Source of the DNA: Bordetella genomosp. 11
GTDB lineage: Bacteria > Pseudomonadota > Gammaproteobacteria > Burkholderiales > Burkholderiaceae_B
NCBI RefSeq assembly: GCF_002261215.1
Contig: NZ_NEVS01000004.1
Span: 2,356,001 to 2,420,000, forward strand
DNA: 64,000 bases
Direction: 5' to 3'
Shown: one piece after another, positions 9,388 to 19,329 of the stretch
How positions within the stretch are numbered: the stretch's first letter is position 1
Layout of the letters: every line of letters starts with the position of its first letter
The notes under the pieces: model-generated
The model's database searches: none
What the model was told of the DNA's origin: nothing
What the model saw: the letters and a program-made list of their open reading frames with translations, nothing else
Made by a program: the position numbers and the translations under genes

Positions 9388-10593
9388 TCAGACCCGTTCC
9401 AGAATCACGGCGATACCCTGGCCGACTCCGATGCACATGGTGCACAGGGCGTATCGGCCACCGGTGCGCTCCAACTGGTTGACGGCCGTGGTGGCCAGAC
9501 GGGCGCCGCTGGCGCCCAACGGGTGCCCCAGGGCAATGGCACCGCCGTTCGGATTGACCCGCGGATCGCCCTCGCCGATACCCAATTCGCGCAGCACGGC
9601 AATGCCCTGCGCGGCGAAGGCTTCGTTCAGTTCGATGACATCGATCTGGTCCAGCTTCAAGCCGGTCAGCGCCAGCACCTTGCGCGTGGCGGGCACCGGA
9701 CCGATTCCCATGATGCGCGGCGGCACGCCGGCCGTGGCCATACCGACGACGCGCGCGCGCGGTGTCAGGCCGTGCCGGCGCAATGCGCCTTCGCCGGCAA
9801 GCAGCAGCGCCGCTGCTCCGTCATTGACGCCCGAGGCGTTGCCGGCCGTCACGGTCCCGCCTTCGCGGACCACCCCTTTCAGGCGGCTCAGCGCTTCCAT
9901 GCTGGTTTCGCGGGGATGCTCGTCCTTGTCTACCAGAACGGGGTCGCCCTTTTTCTGCGGCACGGATACGGGAGTCAATTCGGTATCGAAGTAGCCGGAT
10001 TGCTGCGCCTTCACGGCCTTTTCCTGGCTGGCCAGAGCGAAGCGGTCCTGGTCCTCGCGGTTGACCTTGAATTCGGTCGCCACGTTCTCAGCGGTCTCCG
10101 GCATGGAGTCCACGCCGTACTGCGCCTTCATCAGCTTATTGACGAAGCGCCAGCCTATGGTGGTGTCGTAGATCGCGGCGTTGCGCGAGAATGCCGTCTC
10201 GGCCTTGCCCATGACGAAAGGCGCGCGGCTCATGCTTTCGACGCCACCCGCCAGCATCAGGCCGGCCTCGCCCGCGCGTATCGCCCGCGCGGCGCTGCCC
10301 AGGGCATCGAGCCCGGACCCGCACAAGCGATTGACCGTGGCGCCGGGGACTTCGACAGGCAACCCGGCCAGCAGAAGCCCCATCCGGGCCACGTTGCGGT
10401 TATCCTCGCCCGCCTGGTTGGCGCAGCCGAAAATGACATCGTCAAGCTCGTGCCACTGCACGCCCGCATTGCGCGCCATCAAGGCCTTGATCGGTACGGC
10501 GGCCAGGTCGTCCGCGCGGACGGATGACAATGCACCGCCATAGCGGCCGAAAGGAGTACGGATGGCGTCACAAATGTAGGCGTGCTCGGTCAT
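9388..10593 (-). CDS. pcaF: 3-oxoadipyl-CoA / acetyl-CoA thiolase
   Basis: A 401-residue thiolase. It cleaves a beta-ketoacyl-CoA with CoA; the closest fit by motif is 3-oxoadipyl-CoA thiolase (PcaF) of the beta-ketoadipate pathway. The start AYICDAIRTPFGRYGGALS, the nucleophilic Cys91 in NRLCGSGLDAL, GGAIALGHPLGASGAR and the C-terminal CTMCIGVGQG all fit. The ATG at 10593 gives the family start; upstream in-frame codons are out of family. No pcaI/pcaJ or other aromatic genes are adjacent, so the substrate assignment is inferred from motifs only, and a generic acetyl-CoA acetyltransferase role is possible. Confidence 0.85.
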   Translation of the reverse strand: MTEHAYICDAIRTPFGRYGGALSSVRADDLAAVPIKALMARNAGVQWHELDDVIFGCANQAGEDNRNVARMGLLLAGLPVEVPGATVNRLCGSGLDALGSAARAIRAGEAGLMLAGGVESMSRAPFVMGKAETAFSRNAAIYDTTIGWRFVNKLMKAQYGVDSMPETAENVATEFKVNREDQDRFALASQEKAVKAQQSGYFDTELTPVSVPQKKGDPVLVDKDEHPRETSMEALSRLKGVVREGGTVTAGNASGVNDGAAALLLAGEGALRRHGLTPRARVVGMATAGVPPRIMGIGPVPATRKVLALTGLKLDQIDVIELNEAFAAQGIAVLRELGIGEGDPRVNPNGGAIALGHPLGASGARLATTAVNQLERTGGRYALCTMCIGVGQGIAVILERV

Positions 10594-10687
10594 GGCTGGC
10601 TCTCGAAAAGTGCGAAGCGGAATGGTATCCCAGTCCATTTTGGACCTTGGCGCCATTGCCAAGGCTTGTCCATGGCATGGACGGCGT

Positions 10688-12106
10688 CTAGGGCGCGGAC
10701 GCGCCTTTCGCCGTCGACGAGGCCTTGGCGGCCCGTCCGGCCTCTACGATGGCCTGACGGCGGAATCGCCCCCCAGCCAGATGGTAGAACGCCTGGGGGC
10801 AGAACTGGCGCGACACCAGAGATGCCGAGAGCGAGGCCAGGAGCAGCCAGAAGAGCATGGGTTGGCTGCCGGTCATTTCCATGACCACCACGCTGGCAGT
10901 GAGTGGCGCCTGCGTGGCGGCGGCCAGAAAAGCCGCCATGGACATGAGTACCAGCACCCGCTGGTCCACCGCGCCATCCATCAGGCGCCAAACGGATTCC
11001 CCTATACCGGCGCCGGCGGTCAGTGCCGGCGTGAATATGCCCCCCGGAATACCCGCCCAGTACGATGCCAGGGTAGCCGCCACCTTGGCCAGTCCGAAGC
11101 CGTGCTGCTCCAACGGATCTCCCGCCAGCAATTGCGCGGCCGCGCCGTAACCTGTGCCGTAGGTCGTCCCGCCCATGAAGAGGCCCAACGCCGCCAGGGC
11201 GATACCCAACACGAAAGCCGTCGCGATCGGATGCGACCTGACGGTGGAACGCCAGCGGGCAGGAACCAGCACGGTTGGGCCCTTGCCGAGCAAGCGTCCG
11301 AATATGCCGCCCACCGCGCCGTTGACCACACCGCATAGCAATACCCAGCCGACCATGTGCGTCAGCGTGCCGCCGCCAAATACGCCGAAATACGGGTTGT
11401 TGCCGGCCAGCGCGACAACCATGAAGCCCGATGCCAGAACGCCTATCAGGACCAAGCGCTCCCAGCGCAGCACGGTGCTGCGCCCCAATTCCTCGATGGC
11501 GAAGATAACGCCGGCCAATGGCGCGTTGAAGGCAGCGGCCAGCCCCCCCGCGGCACCGGCCGCGATCAGCTCGTTGTTGTGGAAGGACCGCAATGGCAAC
11601 CGGCGGTTCTTCCAGAAGCGCCCCCATGCCAGCATCAGCGCTGCCCCAACCTGCACCGACGGCCCCTCGCGGCCAATGGACGCTCCTGTCAGCAAGCCGA
11701 GAAACGTCAACGGGATCTTCCAGACGGTCTGGCGGAGCGAGACGAGACTGTATTGCCCGGCACCTGGCGGTAAGGAAAGCGCGCCGATGACCTGCGGAAT
11801 CCCGCTGCCCGAAGCATTCGGCGCCAGGCGCAAGGTCAGCCAGCGGATGGCCGCCAGTCCGAAAGGCAGCAGGATGAAAGATAGCCAGGCCGACCGGGCG
11901 ATCCAGGCGGCATTCCATTTCAGCGCCAGGTCGGCCAGCTGCGCGAAGCCCAGGGAGACCAGCGAAACCAGGGCAGCGCCGCCCAGCAACAAGGCCAGTT
12001 CCACCGATTTGCGAGATAGCCTGGAAGCCTGGTGCAGCTTGCGCCGAACGATGCGACGAAGATGCGTGGACCAGCCTCGCAGAGGCGACGGCGAAGATTC
12101 GGACAT
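10688..12106 (-). CDS. ClC-family chloride channel / H+-Cl- antiporter
   Basis: A 472-residue inner-membrane ClC protein with about ten hydrophobic helices. The anion-pathway motifs are present: GSGIP, GREGPSVQ (gating Glu) and FAIEELGRS at the position of the proton glutamate in exchangers, which favours an H+/Cl- antiporter over a channel. The late GIPGGIFTPAL motif is also intact. The length matches E. coli ClcA (473). The gene stands alone. The spacing to pcaF (about 95 bp) gives no clear operon. Confidence 0.9.
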   Translation of the reverse strand: MSESSPSPLRGWSTHLRRIVRRKLHQASRLSRKSVELALLLGGAALVSLVSLGFAQLADLALKWNAAWIARSAWLSFILLPFGLAAIRWLTLRLAPNASGSGIPQVIGALSLPPGAGQYSLVSLRQTVWKIPLTFLGLLTGASIGREGPSVQVGAALMLAWGRFWKNRRLPLRSFHNNELIAAGAAGGLAAAFNAPLAGVIFAIEELGRSTVLRWERLVLIGVLASGFMVVALAGNNPYFGVFGGGTLTHMVGWVLLCGVVNGAVGGIFGRLLGKGPTVLVPARWRSTVRSHPIATAFVLGIALAALGLFMGGTTYGTGYGAAAQLLAGDPLEQHGFGLAKVAATLASYWAGIPGGIFTPALTAGAGIGESVWRLMDGAVDQRVLVLMSMAAFLAAATQAPLTASVVVMEMTGSQPMLFWLLLASLSASLVSRQFCPQAFYHLAGGRFRRQAIVEAGRAAKASSTAKGASAP

Positions 12107-12199
12107 GGAAACGGGGCGATGGGACGGGACAAGGGCGTAACCATACCACCATCCGCCGGGCTATTCCGAGACGCGGCGACGGGAATTCCGATAGGAGTT

Positions 12200-12243
12200 T
12201 AAACAAAAAACAAAGGGCCGCCGCGCAATGGCGGCGGCCCTTT
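12200..12243 (-). terminator. terminator of sodB
   Basis: A 13-bp perfect stem (12212-12224 with 12231-12243, arms AAAGGGCCGCCGC) with a six-base loop is followed, on the minus strand, by TTTGTTTTTTGTTT. Confidence 0.9.
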
Positions 12244-12259
12244 GCGGGCTAGCGGGTGA

Positions 12260-12838
12260 TCAGCCGAAATTCTTGGCCGCGAAATCCCAGTTCACCAGGC
12301 TCCAGAAGTTTTCCAGGTACTTGGGACGGGCATTGCGGTAGTCGATGTAATAGGCGTGTTCCCACACGTCACAGGTCAGCAAGGGCTTGTCCGCGGTCGT
12401 GAGCGGGGTGGCGGCATTGCTGGTGTTGACGATGTCGACCGAGCCGTCGCCCTTCTTCACCAGCCAGGTCCAGCCAGAACCGAAGTTGCCGGCGGCCGAC
12501 TTGTTGAACGCTTCCTTGAAAGCGTCGAAGCTGCCCCACTTGGCATTGATGGCATCGGCCAGCTTGCCGCTGGGCGCGCCGCCGCCTTGCGGCTTGAGGC
12601 TGTTCCAGTAGAAGGTGTGGTTCCACACCTGCGCGGCGTTATTGAAAATGCCGCCCGAGGACTTCTTGACGATGTCTTCCAGCGAGGCGTTCTCGAACTC
12701 CGTGCCCGGGATGAGGTTATTCAGGTTTGTAACGTAAGTCTGATGGTGCTTGCCATAGTGGAACTCCAGCGTTTCCTTGGAGATGTGCGGTTGCAGGGCA
12801 TCCATCGGGTACGGCAGGGGGGGTAGCGTATGTGCCAT
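12260..12838 (-). CDS. sodB: iron superoxide dismutase
   Basis: Converts superoxide to peroxide and oxygen in the cytoplasm. The 192-residue product has all four metal ligands at the E. coli numbering: His27, His74 (in [11 protein letters not shown]), Asp157 and His161 ([11 protein letters not shown]). The Gln-containing [11 protein letters not shown] segment favours iron over manganese. The ATG at 12838 follows AAGGAA. The xseA-sodB order is common in Burkholderiales, and a strong terminator follows. Confidence 0.96.
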   Translation of the reverse strand: MAHTLPPLPYPMDALQPHISKETLEFHYGKHHQTYVTNLNNLIPGTEFENASLEDIVKKSSGGIFNNAAQVWNHTFYWNSLKPQGGGAPSGKLADAINAKWGSFDAFKEAFNKSAAGNFGSGWTWLVKKGDGSVDIVNTSNAATPLTTADKPLLTCDVWEHAYYIDYRNARPKYLENFWSLVNWDFAAKNFG

Positions 12839-12930
12839 ATCGGGTTCCTTCTTTGTTGAGAGCACGATCGAGCCGACCATTGTATCGGCACTTTCTTCGC
12901 GGACGCATTAACCCCTGCCGTCAGACGGGA

Positions 12931-14304
12931 TTAAGACGCCGCATCGCGACCGGCGGGCCGCGCGGCGAGCACGGAGACGTCCGCGCCGCCCTGGCTGAAC
13001 AGCACGGCCAGTACCTGGCCGGCGGCCAGGGACCCGGCGTCGCGAACCACATGACCGCGATCGTCCCTGACAAGCGCATAGCCACGCGCGAGCACGTGTT
13101 GCGGATCGAAGGCACGCAACTGCGAGGCCAGGGCGTCCAGGCGCGCGCGGCGATGCTCCAGCAGGCGGATCTGCGCCCGCCGCAAGCGCCGGATGCGATC
13201 CTCCACCCGGTCCGTCGCGCGATTCAGGTCGGGACCGCGGTGCAGCACTTTGGCCAGGAGCAGATCGATGCGCGCCCGCCGGCGTGCCTGCGGCCCAGCC
13301 CAGGCATTGACCAGCCGGTGCCGCAAGGTCACCAGGCGCTCACGCTGGTGGGCCAACCGCTGGCCGGGCGAGGCCAATTGGCCGGCGGCGCGGTCCAGTC
13401 GCTGTGCCAGGCGTTCCAGGCGCCGTTCCTGCGCGCGCACCAGGAAGCCGGCCAATTGCATGACACGGTTGTAGAGTTCCAGGCGCGGCACGCACGCCAG
13501 TTCGGCCGCAGCCGTCGGCGTGGGCGCGCGCAGGTCGGAAACGAAGTCGACGATGGTGAAATCCGTTTCGTGGCCCACGCCGCTGATGACCGGAATCGCG
13601 CTTGCCGCCACGGCACGGGCCAGTCCCTCGTCGTTGAAACTCCAAAGGTCCTCGATACTGCCCCCGCCACGTACCAGCAGCAAGGTATCGACCTCGGCAC
13701 GCCGGTTCGCCGCCGCGATCGCCGCGATCAGCCGGGGGGCAGCGTCGGCACCCTGTACCGGCGCCGGATAGAGGATGACCGGTACATGGGGCGCACGCCG
13801 TGCCAGGGCCGACAGGACATCGCGCAGCGCCGCCGCGCGCAGGGAAGTCACCACCCCGATGGCCCGGGGCTGCGCCACGGGGACGCGCTTGCGGTCCGGC
13901 AGGAAGAGCCCTTCGGATTCCAGCTTCTGCTTCAGGCGGAGAAACGCTTCGAAGAGATCGCCCAGGCCGGCGCGCCGCATGGCCTCCACCTGCAACTGGT
14001 AATCGCCGCGCGGTTCGTACAGGCCGACACGCGCCCGCACCTCGACTCTGTCGCCAGCCCGGGGCACGAAACCGACCGCCATGGCGCGCCCGCGGAACAT
14101 CACGGCGCGGACGGCCGCCCGGCTGTCCTTGAGCGTGAAGTACCAATGCCCCGATGCCGCCTGGGTGAAATTGGAGATTTCGCCGCGAACCCAAAGCATC
14201 GGGATATTGCGTTCCAGGACCTGGCCAACGGCCTGATTCAACTGTCCGACCGTGACGACATCGCCCGAAAACACGGCGTCTTTAACTTGAAATTCAACTG
14301 TCAT
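12931..14304 (-). CDS. xseA: exodeoxyribonuclease VII large subunit
   Basis: The catalytic large subunit of ExoVII, which degrades single-stranded DNA to oligonucleotides with XseB. The 457 residues hold an N-terminal OB fold (TVGQLNQAVGQVLERN, WVRGEISNF, HWYFTLKD). The catalytic core carries GVVTS, DTLLLVRGGGSIEDLWSFND and ISGVGHETDFTIVDFVSDLRAPTPTAAAE in short conserved blocks. A long coiled-coil C-terminus follows. The ATG at 14304 is preceded by GGAAAGCC. An ATG nine codons further up lacks a site. xseB is not in the window. Confidence 0.95.
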   Translation of the reverse strand: MTVEFQVKDAVFSGDVVTVGQLNQAVGQVLERNIPMLWVRGEISNFTQAASGHWYFTLKDSRAAVRAVMFRGRAMAVGFVPRAGDRVEVRARVGLYEPRGDYQLQVEAMRRAGLGDLFEAFLRLKQKLESEGLFLPDRKRVPVAQPRAIGVVTSLRAAALRDVLSALARRAPHVPVILYPAPVQGADAAPRLIAAIAAANRRAEVDTLLLVRGGGSIEDLWSFNDEGLARAVAASAIPVISGVGHETDFTIVDFVSDLRAPTPTAAAELACVPRLELYNRVMQLAGFLVRAQERRLERLAQRLDRAAGQLASPGQRLAHQRERLVTLRHRLVNAWAGPQARRRARIDLLLAKVLHRGPDLNRATDRVEDRIRRLRRAQIRLLEHRRARLDALASQLRAFDPQHVLARGYALVRDDRGHVVRDAGSLAAGQVLAVLFSQGGADVSVLAARPAGRDAAS

Positions 14305-14509
14305 AAGGCTTTCCGGGCGAAATCTGTCCACAGGGCGCGAAAATCCATGGGGAAGCCCCCTCCAAGGGCCTTTTCTTACGCTGCGTCGGTTTCCGCTTTA
14401 AAACACGCTCGCAAGCCATTGATATATAAGAATAAACAGCTTTACAGCCCAGTTGCCCTCAACAAGGGCTTGCCGAAGATTCCCCGCTGAAATGGGCCAT
14501 CCGCATGGG

Positions 14510-14544
14510 TTTTGCACAGAATTATCCACAAAAATTGTGGATAG
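14510..14544. promoter_or_regulatory. cluster of DnaA boxes in the xseA-exbB intergenic region (14305-14648)
   Basis: This 344-bp gap has no gene. It holds TTTTGCACA (14510-14518, one mismatch to TTATNCACA), a perfect TTATCCACA (14522-14530), and an opposed CTATCCACA (minus strand, 14536-14544, one mismatch). A weaker CTGTCCACA lies at 14324-14332. Two of the boxes form an inverted pair separated by five bases. No origin-type AT-rich tract or dnaA/dnaN genes are nearby, so a DnaA-regulated promoter or a titration site is more likely than an origin. Confidence 0.5.
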
Positions 14545-14648
14545 CTTGCGGCCGCCTGGGCTATTGCCAGGGCCCGTGCCGGGCCGTTACAGTGCGCTGA
14601 TTCCGTCCCCTACCCTGGCCGTCGCCTGCGACCCTCTGGAGTTTCTTC

Positions 14649-15320
14649 TTGCTGTCCGTCCTTCGTGATGCGGGCTGGCCCATCTGGCCCCTGCTTGCCA
14701 CTTCCGTCCTTTGCCTGGCGCTGATCATCGAGCGGCTGTTTTCCCTGCGCCGCAGCCAGGTGGCGCCGGCCGGCCTCGTGACCCAGGTGCTGGACATGGT
14801 GCGCAACCGCCAGGACTCTCCGGAAGCCATCGCCCGGCTGGAACGCAATTCCCCGCTGGGGCGTGTCCTGGCGGAAGTCCTGCGCCAGCGGCACCTGCCG
14901 CGGGAGGAAATGCGCGGCGCCGTCGAGGACACCGGTCGCGCCGTCGCGCATGAGCTGAACCGCTACATCGGCGCCATCGGCACTATCGCGGTCGTCGCGC
15001 CCCTTCTGGGCCTGTTCGGCACCGTGGTCGGCATGATAGACATATTCGGCTCGTACTCCCCCACGGGCGGCGATCCGGCGCAGTTGGCTCACGGCATTTC
15101 GGTGGCGCTGTACAACACCGGCTTCGGCATTCTGATCGCCATCCCGGCCATGATTTTCCATCGCTACCTGCGCGGCCGGGTGGATGACTATATGCACCAG
15201 CTGGAGAACGCCGCCTCTCGCGCCGCGCGTATCCTGGGCGCGCCCGCGCGCCGCCGCGGCGACGAGGAAGACACGCTCTTCGGCGCGCGCGCGGCCGCGG
15301 TGCAGGACCCGCTGGCATGA
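14649..15320 (+). CDS. MotA/TolQ/ExbB proton-channel family protein
   Basis: An inner-membrane subunit of an ExbB/ExbD-type proton-driven motor, 223 residues. Three membrane segments are visible: near the N-terminus ([15 protein letters not shown]), [21 protein letters not shown], and [17 protein letters not shown]. The start is a TTG (14649) behind CTGGAG, because no ATG fits the family start. The ATG of the exbD-like gene overlaps its stop (ATGA). It has no TonB in the cluster and is followed by lpxK, so a Tol/Exb-type role in envelope maintenance is as likely as iron uptake. Confidence 0.88.
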   Translation: MLSVLRDAGWPIWPLLATSVLCLALIIERLFSLRRSQVAPAGLVTQVLDMVRNRQDSPEAIARLERNSPLGRVLAEVLRQRHLPREEMRGAVEDTGRAVAHELNRYIGAIGTIAVVAPLLGLFGTVVGMIDIFGSYSPTGGDPAQLAHGISVALYNTGFGILIAIPAMIFHRYLRGRVDDYMHQLENAASRAARILGAPARRRGDEEDTLFGARAAAVQDPLA

Positions 15321-15727
15321 ATTTCGGCAATCATCGCAGGCAGGACGAACTGGAGATCAACCTCATCCCGTTGATCGACGTGCTGCTGGTCATCCTGATC
15401 TTCCTGGCGGCCACCACCTCCTTCGCGCGCTTCAGCCAGTTGAAGGTCACCCTGCCCCAGGCGACCGCCGAACAGCGGCTGGCCTCGCCCATCGAGGTCG
15501 CGATCAGCCAGGATGGCCATTACGCGCTGAACGGCACGCTGCTGGAAGCCACGTCCACGGACGAAATCGCGGACGCGCTGCGCCGCGCCGCCGCGGGCCA
15601 GGCCGATCCGGTGCTGGTCATCAATGCCGATGCCCTGGCAACCCACCAGACCGTGGTGAACGTCATGGAAGCGGCGCGCCTCGCCGGCATCGCCAGGGTG
15701 AACTTCGCCACACAGCTCGCCCGGTGA
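15317..15727 (+). CDS. ExbD/TolR family biopolymer transport protein
   Basis: Partner of the upstream ExbB-like protein: 136 residues with a short cytoplasmic N-terminus, one membrane segment ([19 protein letters not shown], with the proton-relaying Asp in LIDV) and a periplasmic domain. The start overlaps the previous stop by four bases and the end abuts lpxK, so the three genes are one operon. A separate exbB-exbD pair next to tonB exists at 40.5-41.9 kb, so the window encodes two such systems. Confidence 0.9.
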   Translation: MNFGNHRRQDELEINLIPLIDVLLVILIFLAATTSFARFSQLKVTLPQATAEQRLASPIEVAISQDGHYALNGTLLEATSTDEIADALRRAAAGQADPVLVINADALATHQTVVNVMEAARLAGIARVNFATQLAR

Positions 15728-15735
15728 GCCGCGTC

Positions 15736-16761
15736 ATGCGCAACGTACTGCAGGCCCAGTGGCAACGCGGCGGCTGGCTGTCCTCCCTCCTTACACCGCT
15801 TTCCGCCCTCACCCTGCTGGCGCTCACGGCCAAACGCGCGCTCTACCGGCGCGGCTGGCTGCAATCCTACCGGCCGCCCGTCCCCGTCATCGTTGTCGGC
15901 AACATCTATGTCGGCGGCACCGGCAAGACGCCGGTCGTCATCGAGCTGGTACGGGCCCTGCGGGAGCGAGGCTGGACGCCCGGGGTGGTCAGCCGGGGAT
16001 ACGGGGTAAAAATCGGCAAGCATGCGCGAACCGGACAGGGAGAACTTGCCGCCGAGCGATTCGGCGACGAACCCGCGCTGATCGCGCACGCGACCGACGC
16101 GCCCGTCAGTGTCCACCCGGACCGTCCGCGTGCCGTGCGCACCCTGCTAAGTGCCTTTCCACGCGTCGACGTCGTGGTATCCGACGATGGGCTGCAGCAT
16201 CTGGCCCTGGCGCGGGACATCGAAATCGTCGTCCAGGATGGGCGCGGCATCGGCAATGGGCGACTGCTTCCGGCGGGCCCGCTCCGTGAGCCGCCGACGC
16301 GCCTCGGGCAGGTACACGCCATCGTCACCAATGTCGATGGCCCCGTGCCCGTCGCGGCCGCCCCGTCGGGTGAGCCTTATCGTGTCAGCATGTGGATGGA
16401 GCCGGGCGCGGCCTGGAATCTGCGTGACGGCACCTTGCGCACGCTCTGGGAATTGCAGGCAACCTACCAGTCCGGCGGCATCGCCGCCGCCGCCGGCATC
16501 GGCAACCCGGATAGATTCTTCGCCACGCTGCGCACGGCCGGCGTGACCCTGAACACCACCGTCCCCTTGCCCGATCACTACAGCTACGCGAAGTCTCCGT
16601 TCGCATCGGTCAAGACCGCGCTCATCCTGGTCACCGCCAAGGACGCCGTCAAGTGCAGCGGCCTGGGCGACAACCGCTTATGGGCGGTCCCCGTCACGCC
16701 CCGTTTCTCCGACCCAGGCTTCTTCGACCGCGTGGCCGCCCGCCTGCCGGCACGGCAGTGA
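15736..16761 (+). CDS. lpxK: tetraacyldisaccharide 4'-kinase
   Basis: LpxK phosphorylates the 4' position of the lipid A precursor at the inner face of the inner membrane. The 341-residue protein has an N-terminal membrane-associating helix ([19 protein letters not shown]), the Walker [23 protein letters not shown] and [16 protein letters not shown]. The ATG at 15736 is chosen because GGTGAG lies just upstream. A GTG at 15724 overlapping the exbD stop (GTGA) is the alternative and would add four residues. It lies in an envelope operon with kdsB. Confidence 0.94.
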   Translation: MRNVLQAQWQRGGWLSSLLTPLSALTLLALTAKRALYRRGWLQSYRPPVPVIVVGNIYVGGTGKTPVVIELVRALRERGWTPGVVSRGYGVKIGKHARTGQGELAAERFGDEPALIAHATDAPVSVHPDRPRAVRTLLSAFPRVDVVVSDDGLQHLALARDIEIVVQDGRGIGNGRLLPAGPLREPPTRLGQVHAIVTNVDGPVPVAAAPSGEPYRVSMWMEPGAAWNLRDGTLRTLWELQATYQSGGIAAAAGIGNPDRFFATLRTAGVTLNTTVPLPDHYSYAKSPFASVKTALILVTAKDAVKCSGLGDNRLWAVPVTPRFSDPGFFDRVAARLPARQ

Positions 16762-16799
16762 AGGCGCCGGCGCTGCGAAAAGTCCACTAAAATCCGTCC

Positions 16800-16988
16800 A
16801 TGGAATCCCGCCTGATCGACATTCTCGTCTGCCCGATTTGCAAGGGCCCCCTCCGGTACGACCGCCAGAACGCCGAACTCGTCTGTGCGGCCGACCGTCT
16901 GGCCTTCCCTGTGCGCGACGGCATTCCCGTCATGCTGGAAAGCGAGGCGCGATCCCTGGACACCGATCGCGGTGTCGACGCGCCGTAG
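16800..16988 (+). CDS. Trm112 family (YcaR-like) small protein
   Basis: A 62-residue member of the Trm112/YcaR family, usually encoded between lpxK and kdsB as here. It shows [17 protein letters not shown] and [21 protein letters not shown], giving CPIC and a later single Cys where zinc-binding members have a second pair. Trm112 proteins act as small partners or activators of other enzymes; the bacterial role is unsettled. It starts about 38 bp after lpxK and ends just before the GTG of kdsB. Confidence 0.88.
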   Translation: MESRLIDILVCPICKGPLRYDRQNAELVCAADRLAFPVRDGIPVMLESEARSLDTDRGVDAP

Positions 16989-16996
16989 CAACGACC

Positions 16997-17761
16997 GTGG
17001 ATTTCATCGCCCTCATTCCCGCACGCGCGGCTTCCACGCGACTGCCCGACAAACCGCTTGCCGATATCGCGGGCAAGCCCATGGTCGTGCGCACTGCCGA
17101 ACGCGCGGCGCTCTCCGGCGCCAGCCGGGTGTTGGTCGCCACCGACGACCCGCGCATCGCCCAGGCAGTCCGGCAGCACGGCCATGAGGCAGTAATCACC
17201 CGCGCCGACCACGCCACCGGCACCGACCGCCTCGCCGAAGCCGTGGATCTGCTCGCCTTGCCGGACGACGCGATCGTGGTGAACGTGCAAGGCGATGAAC
17301 CGCTCATCGAGCCCGAATTGATCGACGCGGTCGCGCACCTGCTCGCGCAACGGCCGGACGCGGCGATCGCGACCTGCGCGTCGCCCGTGGCCGACGCCGA
17401 GGCCTTGTTCAATCCCAGTGTCGTCAAGGCCGTCTGCGCGGCCGACGGCCGCGCCCTGTATTTTTCCCGTGCGCCGATCCCCTGGGCGCGCGATGCCTTG
17501 GCCGACGGCCAACGGCGGATGGCGGATGGACTACCGGCATGGCACCATGTGGGCCTTTATGCGTATCGGGCCGAATTCCTCCGCCGCTTTCCGCGTCTCC
17601 CCCAAGGCGTGCTTGAACGCTTCGAATCGCTGGAGCAGCTGCGCGCCCTGGAACACGGCTACACCATTCTGATCCACCAGGTGTCGAGGGCGCCCGCGGC
17701 CGGCGTCGATACGCCGGCCGATCTGGAACGGGTGCGTGCCGTATACGCAAATCGGTTATAA
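16997..17761 (+). CDS. kdsB: 3-deoxy-manno-octulosonate cytidylyltransferase (CMP-Kdo synthetase)
   Basis: Activates Kdo with CTP for lipopolysaccharide inner-core synthesis. The 254 residues contain [24 protein letters not shown] (nucleotide loop, in two halves), [22 protein letters not shown] and the late HVGLYAYR, all family signatures. The start is GTG at 16997, eight bases after the Trm112-like stop; there is no better in-frame start. It lies with lpxK in the operon, so lipid A and Kdo steps are co-expressed. Confidence 0.95.
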   Translation: MDFIALIPARAASTRLPDKPLADIAGKPMVVRTAERAALSGASRVLVATDDPRIAQAVRQHGHEAVITRADHATGTDRLAEAVDLLALPDDAIVVNVQGDEPLIEPELIDAVAHLLAQRPDAAIATCASPVADAEALFNPSVVKAVCAADGRALYFSRAPIPWARDALADGQRRMADGLPAWHHVGLYAYRAEFLRRFPRLPQGVLERFESLEQLRALEHGYTILIHQVSRAPAAGVDTPADLERVRAVYANRL

Positions 17762-17815
17762 GAGATCGACACCTTGCCGCTCCCGCGGGCATGCCTCGCG
17801 GTCGATGCGGCATAA

Positions 17816-18508
<693 letters not shown>

Positions 18509-18533
18509 CCAGGCCTGACGGCCCTATCGAACC

Positions 18534-19292
18534 ATGGAAATCGCCAACAAAGTATTCATCGTCACAGGCGGCGCCTCCGGTCTCGGGGCCGGCACGGCGC
18601 GCATGCTGGTCGCCAACGGTGCCCGCGTTGTCATTGCCGACGTGCAGGATCAGGCCGGCGGCGAGTTGGCGGCCGAACTCGGACAGCGCTATGTCCATTG
18701 CGACGTCACCCAGGAAGCCGATGCCCAGGCTGCGGTGCATGCCGCCACGGAACTCGGCGCCCTGTTCGGGCTGGTGAATTGCGCGGGCATCGCGCCCGCC
18801 GCCCGTATCGTCGGCAAGAACGGCGCGCACGCACTGGACCTGTTCCAGAAAGTCATCGCCATCAACCTGATCGGCAGCTTCAACATGATGCGCCTGTGCG
18901 CCCAGGCCATGAGCGGGAACGCGCCCGAGCCCACCGGCGAGCGCGGCATCCTGATCAACACCGCTTCGGTGGCCGCGTTCGACGGCCAGATCGGCCAGGC
19001 CGCGTATGCGGCCTCCAAGGCCGGCGTCGCCGGCATGACCTTGCCTATCGCCCGCGATCTTGCCAAGGTCGGCATACGCTGCATGACCATCGCGCCCGGC
19101 ATTTTCGGCACGCCCATGATTTTCGGCATGCCTCAGGAAGTCCAGGATTCGCTGGCCGCCAGCATCCCGTTTCCGGCGCGCCTGGGCCGGCCGGAAGACT
19201 ATGCCAAGCTGGTACAAAGCATCATCACCAACGACATGTTGAACGGCGAAACCATCCGGCTGGATGGCGCCATCCGCATGCCGCCCAAGTGA
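18534..19292 (+). CDS. short-chain dehydrogenase, 3-hydroxyacyl-CoA dehydrogenase type II-like
   Basis: A 252-residue classical SDR. The NAD-binding TGGASGLG lies near the N-terminus, DVT and NCAG follow, and the catalytic Tyr158-x-x-x-Lys162 is in QAAYAASK, preceded by the Ser in NTASVAAF. The overall sequence ([37 protein letters not shown]) resembles the type II 3-hydroxyacyl-CoA dehydrogenases (HSD17B10-like). These oxidise short or branched 3-hydroxyacyl-CoA, for example in isoleucine breakdown. The true substrate is inferred. It sits between adk and murJ. Confidence 0.85.
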   Translation: MEIANKVFIVTGGASGLGAGTARMLVANGARVVIADVQDQAGGELAAELGQRYVHCDVTQEADAQAAVHAATELGALFGLVNCAGIAPAARIVGKNGAHALDLFQKVIAINLIGSFNMMRLCAQAMSGNAPEPTGERGILINTASVAAFDGQIGQAAYAASKAGVAGMTLPIARDLAKVGIRCMTIAPGIFGTPMIFGMPQEVQDSLAASIPFPARLGRPEDYAKLVQSIITNDMLNGETIRLDGAIRMPPK

Positions 19293-19329
19293 ATCCCCGC
19301 GCCAGCAGCCGCGCCCGTCCCTCTTCGCC

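Noticed and set aside
14305..14648. DnaA-box gap considered as the replication origin
   Set aside because: There is no dnaA, dnaN, gidA or parAB and no AT-rich unwinding tract; only a few boxes are present.
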